DNA of 64,000 bases, taken from assembly GCA_019745775.1 (NCBI GenBank), contig JAIESR010000106.1, positions 1 through 64,000 of the forward strand, read 5' to 3'. The notes beneath the pieces were generated by a model that saw only the letters and a program-made list of their open reading frames with translations, ran no database searches and was not told where the DNA came from. The translations under genes and the position numbers were made by a program. How positions within the stretch are numbered: position 1 is the stretch's first letter; every line of letters starts with the position of its first letter. Shown in pieces: positions 8,231-16,971 of this stretch. This DNA comes from Xanthobacteraceae bacterium. Lineage in GTDB: Bacteria; Pseudomonadota; Alphaproteobacteria; Rhizobiales; Xanthobacteraceae.

Positions 8231-10049
8231 TGATCCTCACGCGGTTTTCTGATGCATCGACTGTGATCTGGTCGCGCCGCGGGGTGGACGCAGCCGCTTC
8301 GCGCTTGCGCGCAGCCCCGCAGTCCAAAGGCAGGCGAATGGCGACGCGGGTCCCCTCGCCCAGCTTGCTCGTGATCGCCATGTCGCCGCCGTGTAAACCG
8401 AGCAGGCCCTTCACGATCGACAAGCCGAGCCCGGTGCCGTCGTGGTGACGGTCGTAGGAGGAACGCGCCTGGAAGAACGGATCGCCGATGCGCGGCAAAT
8501 CCTCGGAGCCGATGCCGACACCGGTGTCTTCGACCAGAACCGTGAGGTTGTCCGCATCTGCGCACGCGCCGATGGTGATCCTGCCACCGCGCTTGGTGAA
8601 CTTGATCGCGTTGGAAACCAGGTTGAGCATGATCTGCGACAGCGAGCGCTTGTCGGCGACCAGCTCCGGCAGGCTCTCGGGCAGATCGACCACCAGGTCG
8701 ATCCCCATCTCACGCGCCTTGTATCCGAGCAGCGCGGCGCTTTCCGCGATCACCCGGCGGGGCGCGAACGGTTCCGGCGTAATCTCGAAATTCCCGGACT
8801 CGATCTTCGACATGTCGAGGATGCCGTTGACCACCGACAGCAGGTGGTGACCCGAATCGTTGATGAGGTGCGCGTAGTCATGACGCCGTTTGGCGTCGAT
8901 CATCATCGAGCCTTCCTTGGTCAGCATCTCGGAGAAGCCGATGATGGCGTTGAGCGGCGTGCGCAGTTCGTGGCTCATGGTCGCCAGGAAGCGGCTCTTG
9001 GCATCGTTGGCGCGCTCGGCTTCGGCGCGCGCTTCCTCGAGTGCGGCCTCCTGTTCCTTGCGCTTGGTGACGTCGCGCATCACCGCGACGACCTCGCGCT
9101 CGCCGGCGCCCTCAAGCAGAGCCCGGTCGACGGCGCGGCAGCGCATTTCGACCCATACGAATTGGGAAGACGGCGCATCGCTCGCCGCGCGCCGCACCCG
9201 GAATTCCACCGAACGGCTCTCGCCCCGCGCGGCGGAGTCGGCGAGCGCGCTGAGGTAGGCCGGGCGATCAGAGACGTGCACACGCTCGAACAAGCCATGG
9301 CCGAGCAGTTCCTGCACCTTGGCGCCGAACAGCGGCTCGGCCGCCAGCGAGACGAACTGCACGGTGCCGTTCTTGGCGTGACGCGTAATGACGTCGGTCA
9401 TGTTGCGCGCCAGCAGCCGATAGCGGTCTTCCTCGGCGTAGAGCAGCCAGAAGCTCGTACGCGCCAGCGATTCCGCACCGAGCGCCAATCCAGTCGCATA
9501 GAGCGAGGCGGAAATAATGCCGAGCGCCGCAAGCGCGGCGCGCTCCTGCGCGAGGGGCACTCCCGTCGGGAGCGCGCCCAGATGGCTCATCACAAGGAGG
9601 AAACCGGCTGCGCAGATTGCAAAGGTCGAGGCCAGCGCGACCACGCGGCGCGAGGCCGACAGCGCGGCCTCGAGCGGGACGATCACCAGCCAGATGGCGG
9701 CGAACGAGCCGATACCACCGGTTTCGACTGCGACCGCAGTGACAAGCCCGGTCAGCGCCAGCGACGAGAGCACATGTGCGCTCTCAAACTGGCCGGTGCG
9801 GGACAAATAGTAGGCGATCAGGATCGGCGCGATCAGCCACGCGAACACCACCACTTCGAGCGCGCTCGGCGCGCCGCGCAGGGAGACATAAACCGGGAAC
9901 GCGGCCAGCGCCGTCAGGCTGCCCAGAAGTCGCGGCGCAATGAACGCGCGATGGCGCGACGACGTCAGGGTGTCCTGCTTTGCCGACGGATGGATCAGCG
10001 AGTCGATATACTCGCGAACCGGTGCGAAAGAGCCCACGCGTCCTGGCAC
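8223..10049 (-). CDS. PAS-domain membrane sensor histidine kinase, DivJ-like
   Basis: A 608-residue hybrid-free histidine kinase. Five or six membrane helices occupy about residues 38-185, then a PAS domain (about 210-335). A HisKA domain follows with the phospho-accepting His at about 360 in MSHELRTPLNAIIGFSEM, then a HATPase domain with N box (NLVSNAIKF), G1 (DTGVGI) and G2 (GTGLGLS). The run LINDSGHHLLSVVNGILDMS and the overall layout resemble the rhizobial DivJ/PleC group that feeds DivK-CtrA. I infer a cell-cycle or envelope role but cannot name the partner. GTG at 10049 is the start. It overlaps the downstream gene by 8 bases. Confidence 0.85.
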   Translation of the reverse strand: MPGRVGSFAPVREYIDSLIHPSAKQDTLTSSRHRAFIAPRLLGSLTALAAFPVYVSLRGAPSALEVVVFAWLIAPILIAYYLSRTGQFESAHVLSSLALTGLVTAVAVETGGIGSFAAIWLVIVPLEAALSASRRVVALASTFAICAAGFLLVMSHLGALPTGVPLAQERAALAALGIISASLYATGLALGAESLARTSFWLLYAEEDRYRLLARNMTDVITRHAKNGTVQFVSLAAEPLFGAKVQELLGHGLFERVHVSDRPAYLSALADSAARGESRSVEFRVRRAASDAPSSQFVWVEMRCRAVDRALLEGAGEREVVAVMRDVTKRKEQEAALEEARAEAERANDAKSRFLATMSHELRTPLNAIIGFSEMLTKEGSMMIDAKRRHDYAHLINDSGHHLLSVVNGILDMSKIESGNFEITPEPFAPRRVIAESAALLGYKAREMGIDLVVDLPESLPELVADKRSLSQIMLNLVSNAIKFTKRGGRITIGACADADNLTVLVEDTGVGIGSEDLPRIGDPFFQARSSYDRHHDGTGLGLSIVKGLLGLHGGDMAITSKLGEGTRVAIRLPLDCGAARKREAAASTPRRDQITVDASENRVRISA

Positions 10050-10454
10050 GTCCGACGTTGCAGACGCGCTCCCCTTGGTTGTGAGTGGGCAGATCGTGTC
10101 AGAACCCGCTTAAGCGAACGCTAAGGCTCGGGCAGGCCAGCGTTTCCCATCGATCGGGCAGGGTCATTCTCCCAGCCCTACCTTCCGATTTTAACCGCAT
10201 GGTGAATGATCGGTTTCCAGCCGAAGTCGCCGGCGTGTTCGCATTGCGGCGCGAACGGGGCGGATCGCCAAGCCAATGTGCAATGAATCAGATGTGACCG
10301 AGCGAGATCATTCAAATTGTCTGCAAATTTGATCTGTATTCGCGTCAAAACTGGATAAAAACCGCGTCCTGCATCCAACCTCGTTTTCAAGGCTCTTTGC
10401 TACGGTCACCCTCGAAAGCGGCACAAAGGCCGCGGGGAAACGGGGCTCACGTCA
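10050..10454. other. Divergent intergenic region (405 bp)
   Basis: The region between the histidine kinase (minus) and the DUF5330 gene (plus) should hold both promoters. The composition turns A/T-richer at about 10300-10400. I see no gene and no clear operator. Confidence 0.5.
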
Positions 10455-10847
10455 ATGCGCTTCCTGTTGCGGATGACGTTCTGGCTTGGCGTCGTTCTGA
10501 TCCTGTTGCCGAGCGGCGGTTCGCAGCCGTTGCCGACGTCGCAGGTCAGCGCGGGCGAGGCATTTTCGGCGGCGCAGGCCGCGATGTCCGACATGCGGCA
10601 ATTCTGCGAGCGTCAGCCGGCGGTGTGCGAGGTCAGCTCGCAGACGGCCGTTACGCTCGGACAGCGCGCGCAGGTCGGAGCGAAGATGCTGTACGAATTC
10701 CTGCACGAGCGGTTCGGCAACGACGAGGCGGCCGCCTCGCAACCGACCGGTTCGGTCCCGGCCAAGCCGTCGCAGAATACGCTGCGTCCAGCCGATCTTT
10801 CGCCGCCGTGGCGGGGGCCGCAGCCCCGCGAAAATCCTCGCGGATAG
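10455..10847 (+). CDS. DUF5330 domain-containing small exported protein
   Basis: 130 residues from ATG 10455. An N-terminal hydrophobic helix (MRFLLRMTFWLGVVLILLPS) is followed by the conserved core (AAMSDMRQFCERQPAVCEV, GAKMLYEFL) with a Cys pair that could form a disulphide. The C terminus is Pro-rich and disordered. The family is small, of unknown function, and frequent in Hyphomicrobiales. It is 70 bp upstream of sufE on the same strand, possibly in one transcript. Confidence 0.8.
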   Translation: MRFLLRMTFWLGVVLILLPSGGSQPLPTSQVSAGEAFSAAQAAMSDMRQFCERQPAVCEVSSQTAVTLGQRAQVGAKMLYEFLHERFGNDEAAASQPTGSVPAKPSQNTLRPADLSPPWRGPQPRENPRG

Positions 10848-10917
10848 GCCGAAATTCATCGCGGATTCGCTCGACGGCGCCGTGGCTTCCGCGGCGCATC
10901 TCACCTATATAGTCGGC

Positions 10918-11364
10918 ATGACGGATACCGAGGCGGCTGCCGCCAATATCGATGCCATCGTCGACGACTTCTCGTTGCTCGACGACTGGGACGACCGCTA
11001 CCGCTATGTGATCGAGCTCGGCCGCAAGCTGAGCCCGCTTGATGAGCGCGACCGTAACGAACGCAACAAGGTGCAGGGTTGTGCCAGCCAAGTCTGGCTT
11101 GCGACCACCGTCCAGCCCAATGGCGCGGACGGTCCGGTCCTGTCATTTGTCGGCGACAGCGATGCGCATATCGTGAAGGGCCTGATCGCGATCCTGCTCG
11201 CGACCTATTCGGGCCGGCACGCCAAACAGATCCTGGCGACCGATGCGGTAGCGCTGTTCAACCAGCTCGGGCTGCGCGAGCATTTGACGCCGCAGCGCTC
11301 GAACGGTTTCCGTTCCATGGTCGAGCGCATCAAGAGCGATGCGCGCAGCGCCCTGGCGCAGTAG
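10918..11364 (+). CDS. sufE: SufE family cysteine desulfuration protein
   Basis: A 148-residue cytoplasmic sulfur-transfer protein. SufE takes persulfide sulfur from the desulfurase SufS onto its own Cys and hands it to the SufBCD scaffold for Fe-S cluster assembly. The active Cys is in KVQGCASQVWL (about residue 57), and the N-terminal segment DDFSLLDDWDDRYRYVIELG is typical of the family. I use ATG 10918 (MTDTEAAAAN) rather than an in-frame upstream codon at 10882, because family similarity begins there. No other suf gene is nearby. Confidence 0.93.
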   Translation: MTDTEAAAANIDAIVDDFSLLDDWDDRYRYVIELGRKLSPLDERDRNERNKVQGCASQVWLATTVQPNGADGPVLSFVGDSDAHIVKGLIAILLATYSGRHAKQILATDAVALFNQLGLREHLTPQRSNGFRSMVERIKSDARSALAQ

Positions 11365-11392
11365 CTATCCTGACGTCAACCCGGCCTGAAGA

Positions 11393-11411
11393 GGCCGCCG
11401 GTCAGGCGGCC
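11393..11411. terminator. GC hairpin between convergent sufE and mucR-family genes
   Basis: A perfect 7-bp stem, GGCCGCC (11393-11399) and GGCGGCC (11405-11411), with a 5-nt loop. It lies between the converging genes ending at 11364 and 11435. There is no T-tract on either side, so a terminator role is plausible but weak. Confidence 0.35.
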
Positions 11412-11434
11412 ACGGCCGTCACCGATACGAACGG

Positions 11435-11851
11435 CTATTTGCGACGGCGGCGCTGCTGGCCAAGGCCCATCTGCTTGGCGAGTTGCGAACGCGCCTGCGC
11501 GTAGTTTGGAGCGACCATCGGATAGTCCGCCGGCAGGCCCCATTTCTCGCGGTACTGCTCGGGCGTCATACCGTACTGCGTGCGCAGGTGGCGCTTGAGC
11601 GACTTGAACTTCTTGCCGTCTTCCAGGCAAACGATGTGCTCGGGCGTGATCGATTTCTTCACCGACACCGCCGGCCGCAGCGGTTCGCTCGGCATGTCGC
11701 CATGGCCGCTCGAAACCCGCGTCAGCGCCGAATGGACCTGGTTGATCAGGTTCGACAATTCCTGCGCCGGCACCGAATTGTTGCTCACATAGGCCGAAAC
11801 GATCGTCGCCGTCAGCCCGATATATGATCCGCCTGAGCCGTTATCGTTCAT
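11435..11851 (-). CDS. Ros/MucR family transcriptional regulator
   Basis: 138 residues with a single C2H2-like zinc finger of the prokaryotic Ros/MucR type: [20 protein letters not shown] followed by [10 protein letters not shown]. Family members bind AT-rich DNA and repress exopolysaccharide, motility, symbiosis and cell-cycle genes, often autoregulating. The first Zn-ligand pair is C-x8-F-type, as in MucR homologues with variant ligands, so zinc binding should not be assumed. The C terminus is strongly basic (QQRRRRK). It is monocistronic with a long, fairly A/T-rich upstream region. Confidence 0.92.
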   Translation of the reverse strand: MNDNGSGGSYIGLTATIVSAYVSNNSVPAQELSNLINQVHSALTRVSSGHGDMPSEPLRPAVSVKKSITPEHIVCLEDGKKFKSLKRHLRTQYGMTPEQYREKWGLPADYPMVAPNYAQARSQLAKQMGLGQQRRRRK

Positions 11852-12245
11852 TGGAATACTGATCCTGTTGCCGGATCGAGCTGTTGCGCCAGCCGATCGC
11901 CACCGCGCTCATCAGGTATTTCGACTAAAACAGGTCGACAAAGAAGTCTCGACGTCTTGAACGGCAAGAATCGAGGCTTCGGATATGCTTGGCATTCTTA
12001 GCGACTACTGTGGTCGTGGCAAGATCAGAATACGCGCTGCGACAAGTAATCCTTGGCAATTGTTACGCTGGTCTCAACTTTACAGGTGGAATCCTCTTGG
12101 TGCCGATGTCGCCGAGGGCTCCAGGCCGCGTGAATTCTGGAAGAATAGTGGTCGCCGGTCCAGAGCCGTTATGAATTCTGTATTGGGGATTACGACGGTC
12201 AATAGTCGAACGGCCAATACTGTGCGGGAACGGACGCCGGGAGCG
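11852..12245. other. Intergenic region upstream of the MucR-type gene (394 bp)
   Basis: No gene can be supported. The sequence is more A/T-rich than its surroundings (for example 11920-12090). That is consistent with an autoregulated MucR-type promoter reading leftward, but no defined operator can be drawn. Confidence 0.4.
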
Positions 12246-13166
12246 TCAGCCGTTGTTCTCGATATGCGCGCGCAGTTCGGCGATCGATCCAAAGCGCACC
12301 GTCCCCTGGGGGAGCTGCGCCTCGATCGAGCCGTCGGCATAGAGCGTATAGGCCATCCCATCGACCACGCCGGACTTGAGGATCGCGACGGTGCGCGCCT
12401 GCGGCGCTGGCGCCGGAGATGGCGCTGCTTCGACCGCGGGTGCGGCTTGGGGCGCGGGGGTCGAAGCAGGCGCACGGGCGACTTCCAGCCTGGGGTCGGG
12501 CTGGGCTTCACGCCCTCCCCGCTTCGGCCAAAGTGAATCGAACGCTTCCTGCTGCGGCGCCGGCCGGGCCTGGCGGGGACGGAACAGGAAATCGAGTTTC
12601 GGCTCACGAGTCTCCACCGCGGACGCGCCGGCCGATCGCGGCACTGGCGCGACCTGGGCAGGCGGCTCGACGCTATGCCCGGCATGCTGGCCGTTCGGTG
12701 ACAACGGCACGGTCTCGTCGTGGTCCGGCACAGCCTTGTCCGGCCGCGGAATGTTCGAACGTAACCGCTCGATGGCGGAGGCAGAGACCTCGACGGCCGG
12801 GCTCGCTGCTGCTGGAGCTGAAACCGCTGGCTCCGGAGCCTCGGCCGGCGCGGGCTCGTTAACGACTTCGTTAACGGGCTCACGGGCGACGGTCTCGGCC
12901 GCCGGCGCCGGCAATTCGATCCGCGCCGGGCGCGTAGCAGGGGTTTGGGCTTGCGGCTGGGCCGCCTTCAAGGCGGCGGTGACGCGCGCCAGTTCGGTCA
13001 CCACTGCAGACAGACCGACCAGCAAAAGGCCACCGACGAACGCGAAGGCGCCCGCCAAAATCGAGGTTGTGCCAAAGGGTAACTCCTTGATCGGATAGCC
13101 AAACCCGATCAATGCTCCGCCTGCCGCCGCCAGCAGTATACCCAGCACTAGCAGGATCACAGACAT
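12246..13166 (-). CDS. Two-helix membrane protein with Pro/Ala-rich linker and conserved C-terminal module
   Basis: 306 residues from ATG 13166 (MSVILLVLGILLAAAGG). Two N-terminal membrane helices (about 2-25 and 35-60) precede a long Ala/Pro/Glu-rich linker (about 70-255). A compact C-terminal module (about 265-306) includes GVVDGMAYTLYADGSIEA and VRFGSIAELRAHIE. Such proteins are conserved in Bradyrhizobium relatives without a known function. The C-terminal piece would lie in the cytoplasm if the linker is cytoplasmic. A frame extends upstream of 13166 but its codon use and content look non-coding. Confidence 0.7.
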   Translation of the reverse strand: MSVILLVLGILLAAAGGALIGFGYPIKELPFGTTSILAGAFAFVGGLLLVGLSAVVTELARVTAALKAAQPQAQTPATRPARIELPAPAAETVAREPVNEVVNEPAPAEAPEPAVSAPAAASPAVEVSASAIERLRSNIPRPDKAVPDHDETVPLSPNGQHAGHSVEPPAQVAPVPRSAGASAVETREPKLDFLFRPRQARPAPQQEAFDSLWPKRGGREAQPDPRLEVARAPASTPAPQAAPAVEAAPSPAPAPQARTVAILKSGVVDGMAYTLYADGSIEAQLPQGTVRFGSIAELRAHIENNG

Positions 13167-13471
13167 ACCACTAACGCCCCGCCCCACTCCCCATACGCGC
13201 AGCCCCCGCTGGCTATGGTTAGTAAATAATTTTGATCCCGTTCCTGAGAACACGCAATCCTTATTGTGGAAATCTCCGCCACAACTCTTAATCTTGATTA
13301 ACAACGCCAGGGCCAGTGGCGGCCCAGCCCGGCCGCCCCAAACGATCGCCATTGCGGAACCAACCGCGCTGGCGGGTCGTTAACTTTCGACCACGGCTTC
13401 ACGGACGAAGGCTGGCCGGAGTCCCCTTTATGAACGCACGACACTCCGGCCTATGCGCGGGCGAAGTAGGA
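13167..13471. other. Intergenic region (305 bp) with a TTAA-N6-TTAA motif
   Basis: It separates two minus-strand genes and should carry the promoter of the gene starting at 13166. The stretch 13200-13310 is A/T-rich and contains TTAATCTTGATTAA at 13288-13301, two CtrA-like half-sites with spacing one base short of the consensus. No gene is visible. Confidence 0.4.
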
Positions 13472-14068
13472 TCAAAGGCCCGCGTTGTTCTGCGCCACCA
13501 TGCAATAAAGCATCGGGATCGACAGCATGGTGTTGATGCGCGAGGTCATGCCGGCGAGCCGCGCGGCCGCCGCTTTCTCGTCGGCGGAGGCTTCGACCAG
13601 GCCCAGCACCTTCTTCTGGTTCGGCCAGATGATGAACCAGACATTGAAGGCCATAATGAGCGCCAGCCACATGCCGATACCGATCGGGATTACACCGCGC
13701 TGGAAGGTGAGCGCCTGGAACAGATACCCTTTATGGAGCGCCAGGATGAGACCGAGCACAACGGTCGCAAGCGCGGCATAGCGAAACCAGAACAGGACGT
13801 TAGGCGCGATGTACTTGGTGATTGCCGCGCGGTGCTCGGCCGGCTCGATCTTGGGAACGGTCGGCGTCTGCACGAAGTTCAGGTACCAAAGCAGGCCCAT
13901 CCACATGATGCCGGCCATGATGTGCAGCCAGCGCCAGAAGAACAGCCACCATGACGAGTCGAACTTGATGAAGCTGCCGCTGATCAAGCCGACGAGGATG
14001 ATCAGGACGATCAGCAAACCGACGCCCGCAGCAAGCGTCTTATGGAGCGACTGGAAGAATGCGACCAT
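13472..14068 (-). CDS. PuuD-like urate hydroxylase N-terminal membrane domain protein
   Basis: 198 residues with about four membrane helices. Conserved segments include FWRWLHIMAGIMWMGLLWY and FNVWFIIWPNQKKVLGL, which match the Urate_ox_N (formerly DUF989) domain. In full-length PuuD this membrane domain carries a C-terminal cytochrome c domain, which is absent here: there is no CxxCH motif, and the protein ends soon after the last helix. So it is either a stand-alone relative or a partner of a separate cytochrome. No purine-catabolism genes are nearby. Confidence 0.75.
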   Translation of the reverse strand: MVAFFQSLHKTLAAGVGLLIVLIILVGLISGSFIKFDSSWWLFFWRWLHIMAGIMWMGLLWYLNFVQTPTVPKIEPAEHRAAITKYIAPNVLFWFRYAALATVVLGLILALHKGYLFQALTFQRGVIPIGIGMWLALIMAFNVWFIIWPNQKKVLGLVEASADEKAAAARLAGMTSRINTMLSIPMLYCMVAQNNAGL

Positions 14069-14243
14069 GAGGGCCCCCCAATTTGAATTGGTCGAGTTCT
14101 AGATGGGGGTACGATAGCACAGGCACGGCCCCGCTCAACGGACGCACGCCGCAAATCCGTGGAATAGCAGGGATACCCCTCCGTTGTCGCCAGCCGCCGA
14201 TCCACATAGTAGATACAGCCTTGCAATCACCGAGGAGAACCTG

Positions 14244-14846
14244 ATGTCGTTCAAGCTGCCTGACCTGCCCTATTCTCACGACGCACTCGCCCCGTACATG
14301 TCGCGCGAGACGCTCGAGTATCACCACGACAAGCACCACCTCGCCTACGTCAACAACGGCAACAACCTGCTCAAGGGATCGGAGTGGGACGGCAAGTCGC
14401 TCGAGGACATCGTCAAGGGATCGTTCGGCAAGAACGCCGGCCTGTTCAACAATGCCGGCCAGCATTACAACCACCTGCACTTCTGGCAGTGGATGAAGCC
14501 GAACGGCGGCGGGGACAAGCTGCCCGGCAACCTCGAAAAGAAGATCACCGCCGACCTCGGCTCGGTGGCGAAGATGAAGGAGGACTTCATCGCCGCAGGC
14601 GTCGGCCAGTTCGGCTCAGGCTGGTGCTGGCTCGCGGTCGTCGACGGCAAGATCCAGGTCACCAAGACGGCCAATGGCGAGTCGCCGCTGGTGCATGGCG
14701 GCAAGCCGATCCTCGGCTGCGACGTCTGGGAGCACTCGTATTACATCGACTATCGTAATCGGCGGCCTGACTACCTCAAGGCTTTCCTCGATCACCTGGT
14801 GAATTGGGAATACGTCGCGAAAATGTACGACGCGGCGATGAAATAA
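14244..14846 (+). CDS. sodB: Superoxide dismutase, Fe-type
   Basis: 200 residues; dismutates superoxide to oxygen and peroxide in the cytoplasm. Metal ligands fit His27 (LEYHHDKHH), His77 (YNHLHFW), and the Asp and His of DVWEHSYYIDY. The outer-sphere Gln is Q73 in NNAGQHYNH, while the site where Mn enzymes carry Gln reads TANGESPL. That pattern points to the iron enzyme, or a cambialistic one. ATG 14244 has a good Shine-Dalgarno (GAGGAG about 8 bases upstream); an in-frame extension to 14184 is rejected. A strong terminator follows. Confidence 0.96.
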   Translation: MSFKLPDLPYSHDALAPYMSRETLEYHHDKHHLAYVNNGNNLLKGSEWDGKSLEDIVKGSFGKNAGLFNNAGQHYNHLHFWQWMKPNGGGDKLPGNLEKKITADLGSVAKMKEDFIAAGVGQFGSGWCWLAVVDGKIQVTKTANGESPLVHGGKPILGCDVWEHSYYIDYRNRRPDYLKAFLDHLVNWEYVAKMYDAAMK

Positions 14847-14873
14847 ACCGCTCGACCGGACCAGAAAGAGACG

Positions 14874-14898
14874 AAGCGGGGCCCGGCGCCCCGCTTTT
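14874..14898 (+). terminator. Rho-independent terminator of sodB
   Basis: A perfect 9-bp stem, AAGCGGGGC (14874-14882) and GCCCCGCTT (14888-14896), with a CCGGC loop, ends in TTTT. It is 27 bp after the sodB stop. Confidence 0.85.
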
Positions 14899-14930
14899 GC
14901 TTTGACCATTGCGGCGGGCATACTCCGGCG

Positions 14931-16562
14931 ATGGTGCCGTCAGAATCACAGAACTCGCCTATCGCCGATCGCCTTGCGCTGGGGCTGCTGGCGATCGCCG
15001 CGGTCGTCGCGCTGTTGACCTTTCGCGACTACGGCCTTGGCTGGGATGACTACACCCACGCGGAATACGGCGACTTGCTGCTCGCGCTTTACAGTTCGGG
15101 CTTCGCCGATCGGCGCGCGCTGTCGTGGGTCAATCTCTACGAGTATGGTGGCGGTTTCGACTTGGCGGCTGCGCTTCTGGCGAAGATCCTGCCGTTCAGC
15201 GTGTTCGAGACGCGCCGGCTGACAGGCGCGATCGTCGGATTGCTCGGGCTCCTGATCGTCTGGCGCACCGGGCGGCGCGTCGGTGGGCCGCTCGCCGGAT
15301 TGATCGCGCTCGCATTGCTGGCAACATGTCCGCTGTTCGTCGGCCATGCCTTCATGAACGCGAAGGATGCACCGTTCGCGGTGGCGATGGCATTCTTGCT
15401 GCTCGGGCTGGTGCGCGCGTTCGAGCAATATCCGCGACCCGGCGCCGCGACCGTCGTGCTGGCCGGCATTGCCGCCGGCCTTGCGATCGGCACGCGCATC
15501 CTGGGCGGCTTCGGCGCGCTCTATGCGCTCGGAGCGCTGGCGCTGATCGTGACGATTGAAGCGCGCCGCGACGGCCTGCGCGTCGCTGTCGGGGCGGCGG
15601 GCCGCTTCATGCTGCGTCTGCTGCCGGGCTTGCTGCTGGGGTACGCGGCGATGGCGCTGGTGTGGCCGTGGGGCGCGACGGAGCCGCTCAATCCGTTCCG
15701 GGCGCTGCAATACTTCTCGCGCTTCTTCGAGGAGCCATGGGACGAATTGTTCGGCGGCGCGCTGATCAAGGTCACGCAGATGCCGCGCAGCTATCTGCCG
15801 ACCCTGCTGGCGCTGAAGCTGCCGGAGATGTTTATGGCGCTGGCGCTCGGCGGCGTCATCGGCGCTCTGATCGGCGCATTCCGAAGCGGCAACGAACCCA
15901 ACCGGCGCGCCGTGCTGCTGCTCGTGGCATTGGCCGCTGCGCTTCCGGTTGCGATCGCGGTGGCGATGCGGCCGGCGATGTACAACGGTGTGCGGCATTT
16001 CCTGTTCATCGTGCCGCCGCTCGCGGTCGCCGGCGGCCTCGCCGGCGCGTGGCTCTTTGACGTCCTGCGCCGCCGCGGCCATCTCGCCGCAATAGGTGCG
16101 ACCGTGGTCTTCGGTGTCGGCATCGCGTTGCCGGTTGCCGATATGGTGCACGTGCATCCGTTCGAATACACGTCATTCAACCGGCTGGCGGGCGGCGTCG
16201 CCGGCGCGCGCGATCGCTACATGCTCGACTATTGGGGCTTGTCGCTCAAGCAGGCATCGCAAGGCCTGGCGGCGAAGATCGGCGAGCTCAAATTGCAGAA
16301 ACCGAAAGATCGCCGCTGGAAGCTCGCGGTATGCGGCCATCACCGCTCGCCGCAAGTCGAGCTCGGCCCGGATTTCGAGACCACCTGGGAGCCGAAGGGT
16401 GTCGACTTCGTCATGATGCTCGGCGAATTCTACTGCCGCCAATTCGACGCGCCGGTGCTGGTCGAGGTCGTGCGCGACGGCGTCGTCTACGCACGCGTCT
16501 ACGATATCCGCGGCCGCTCCTACGACACGCTGCTCACGCGACCCGGGCTGACGGGAAAATAA
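14931..16562 (+). CDS. GT39-like integral membrane glycosyltransferase
   Basis: 543 residues with about ten membrane helices. The first periplasmic loop has the acidic motif GLGWDDYTHAEYGD, typical of GT-C fold polyprenyl-phosphate-sugar transferases (GT39/ArnT-like). Later features are GHAFMNAKDAPFAVAM, the RPAMYNGVRHFLFIVPP loop and a soluble C-terminal part (about 420-540) with several Cys. It probably transfers a sugar from an undecaprenyl or dolichyl-type carrier to an envelope acceptor that I cannot name. No lipid A or glycan genes adjoin. It is separate from sodB because of the terminator. Confidence 0.75.
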   Translation: MVPSESQNSPIADRLALGLLAIAAVVALLTFRDYGLGWDDYTHAEYGDLLLALYSSGFADRRALSWVNLYEYGGGFDLAAALLAKILPFSVFETRRLTGAIVGLLGLLIVWRTGRRVGGPLAGLIALALLATCPLFVGHAFMNAKDAPFAVAMAFLLLGLVRAFEQYPRPGAATVVLAGIAAGLAIGTRILGGFGALYALGALALIVTIEARRDGLRVAVGAAGRFMLRLLPGLLLGYAAMALVWPWGATEPLNPFRALQYFSRFFEEPWDELFGGALIKVTQMPRSYLPTLLALKLPEMFMALALGGVIGALIGAFRSGNEPNRRAVLLLVALAAALPVAIAVAMRPAMYNGVRHFLFIVPPLAVAGGLAGAWLFDVLRRRGHLAAIGATVVFGVGIALPVADMVHVHPFEYTSFNRLAGGVAGARDRYMLDYWGLSLKQASQGLAAKIGELKLQKPKDRRWKLAVCGHHRSPQVELGPDFETTWEPKGVDFVMMLGEFYCRQFDAPVLVEVVRDGVVYARVYDIRGRSYDTLLTRPGLTGK

Positions 16563-16606
16563 GTCCGCCGCCCGGCGGTCGGCCGAGCGGCGGAAAGATA
16601 GACAGG

Positions 16607-16840
16607 CTAGTGCGTCTTCCAGCGCGCCTTGGCTTCGGCGCCTGACTGCTTGAGATGCACCTTCTTGTCGACGTGATCGACCCAGGCCAGCGGAATGAAA
16701 TGATGCTCGCCCCCGGCGTCTTCGTCGCCGGCCGTCAGCTTCATCTCATCGGCACCTTCCATGTGATCCACGGTTCCGACGTGCACGCCGTCGGAACCCA
16801 CGACCTCCATTTGTTCCTTGATGGTGTGGGGTGCGACCAT
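16607..16840 (-). CDS. DUF2171 domain-containing protein (77 aa)
   Basis: A small soluble protein starting at ATG 16840 (MVAPHTIKEQMEVVGSDG) with the PRC-barrel-like pattern VGTVDHMEGADEMKL and HHFIPLAWVDHVDKKVHL. DUF2171 proteins are small barrel-like proteins of unknown role, often stress-induced. The upstream extension to 16870 lacks family similarity. It converges on the glycosyltransferase gene; the 44-bp gap contains a GC hairpin without a T-tract (8-bp stem TCCGCCGC/GCGGCGGA). Confidence 0.85.
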   Translation of the reverse strand: MVAPHTIKEQMEVVGSDGVHVGTVDHMEGADEMKLTAGDEDAGGEHHFIPLAWVDHVDKKVHLKQSGAEAKARWKTH

Positions 16841-16971
16841 GAACAGTACCTCCGTTGCTTTTGACGGCAACGTGCAATGCGCACGGCTGGTTCCTTGTGA
16901 CGGACGAACAGCCCCGTCAGAACGACCGGGCGATATTGATCAGTGCCGCTACAATCCGCTCTGGCTTGTGG

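Noticed and set aside
8442-10124. 560-residue plus-strand frame opposite the histidine kinase
   Set aside because: Codon mirror of a GC-rich gene; the minus strand has intact HisKA and HATPase motifs.
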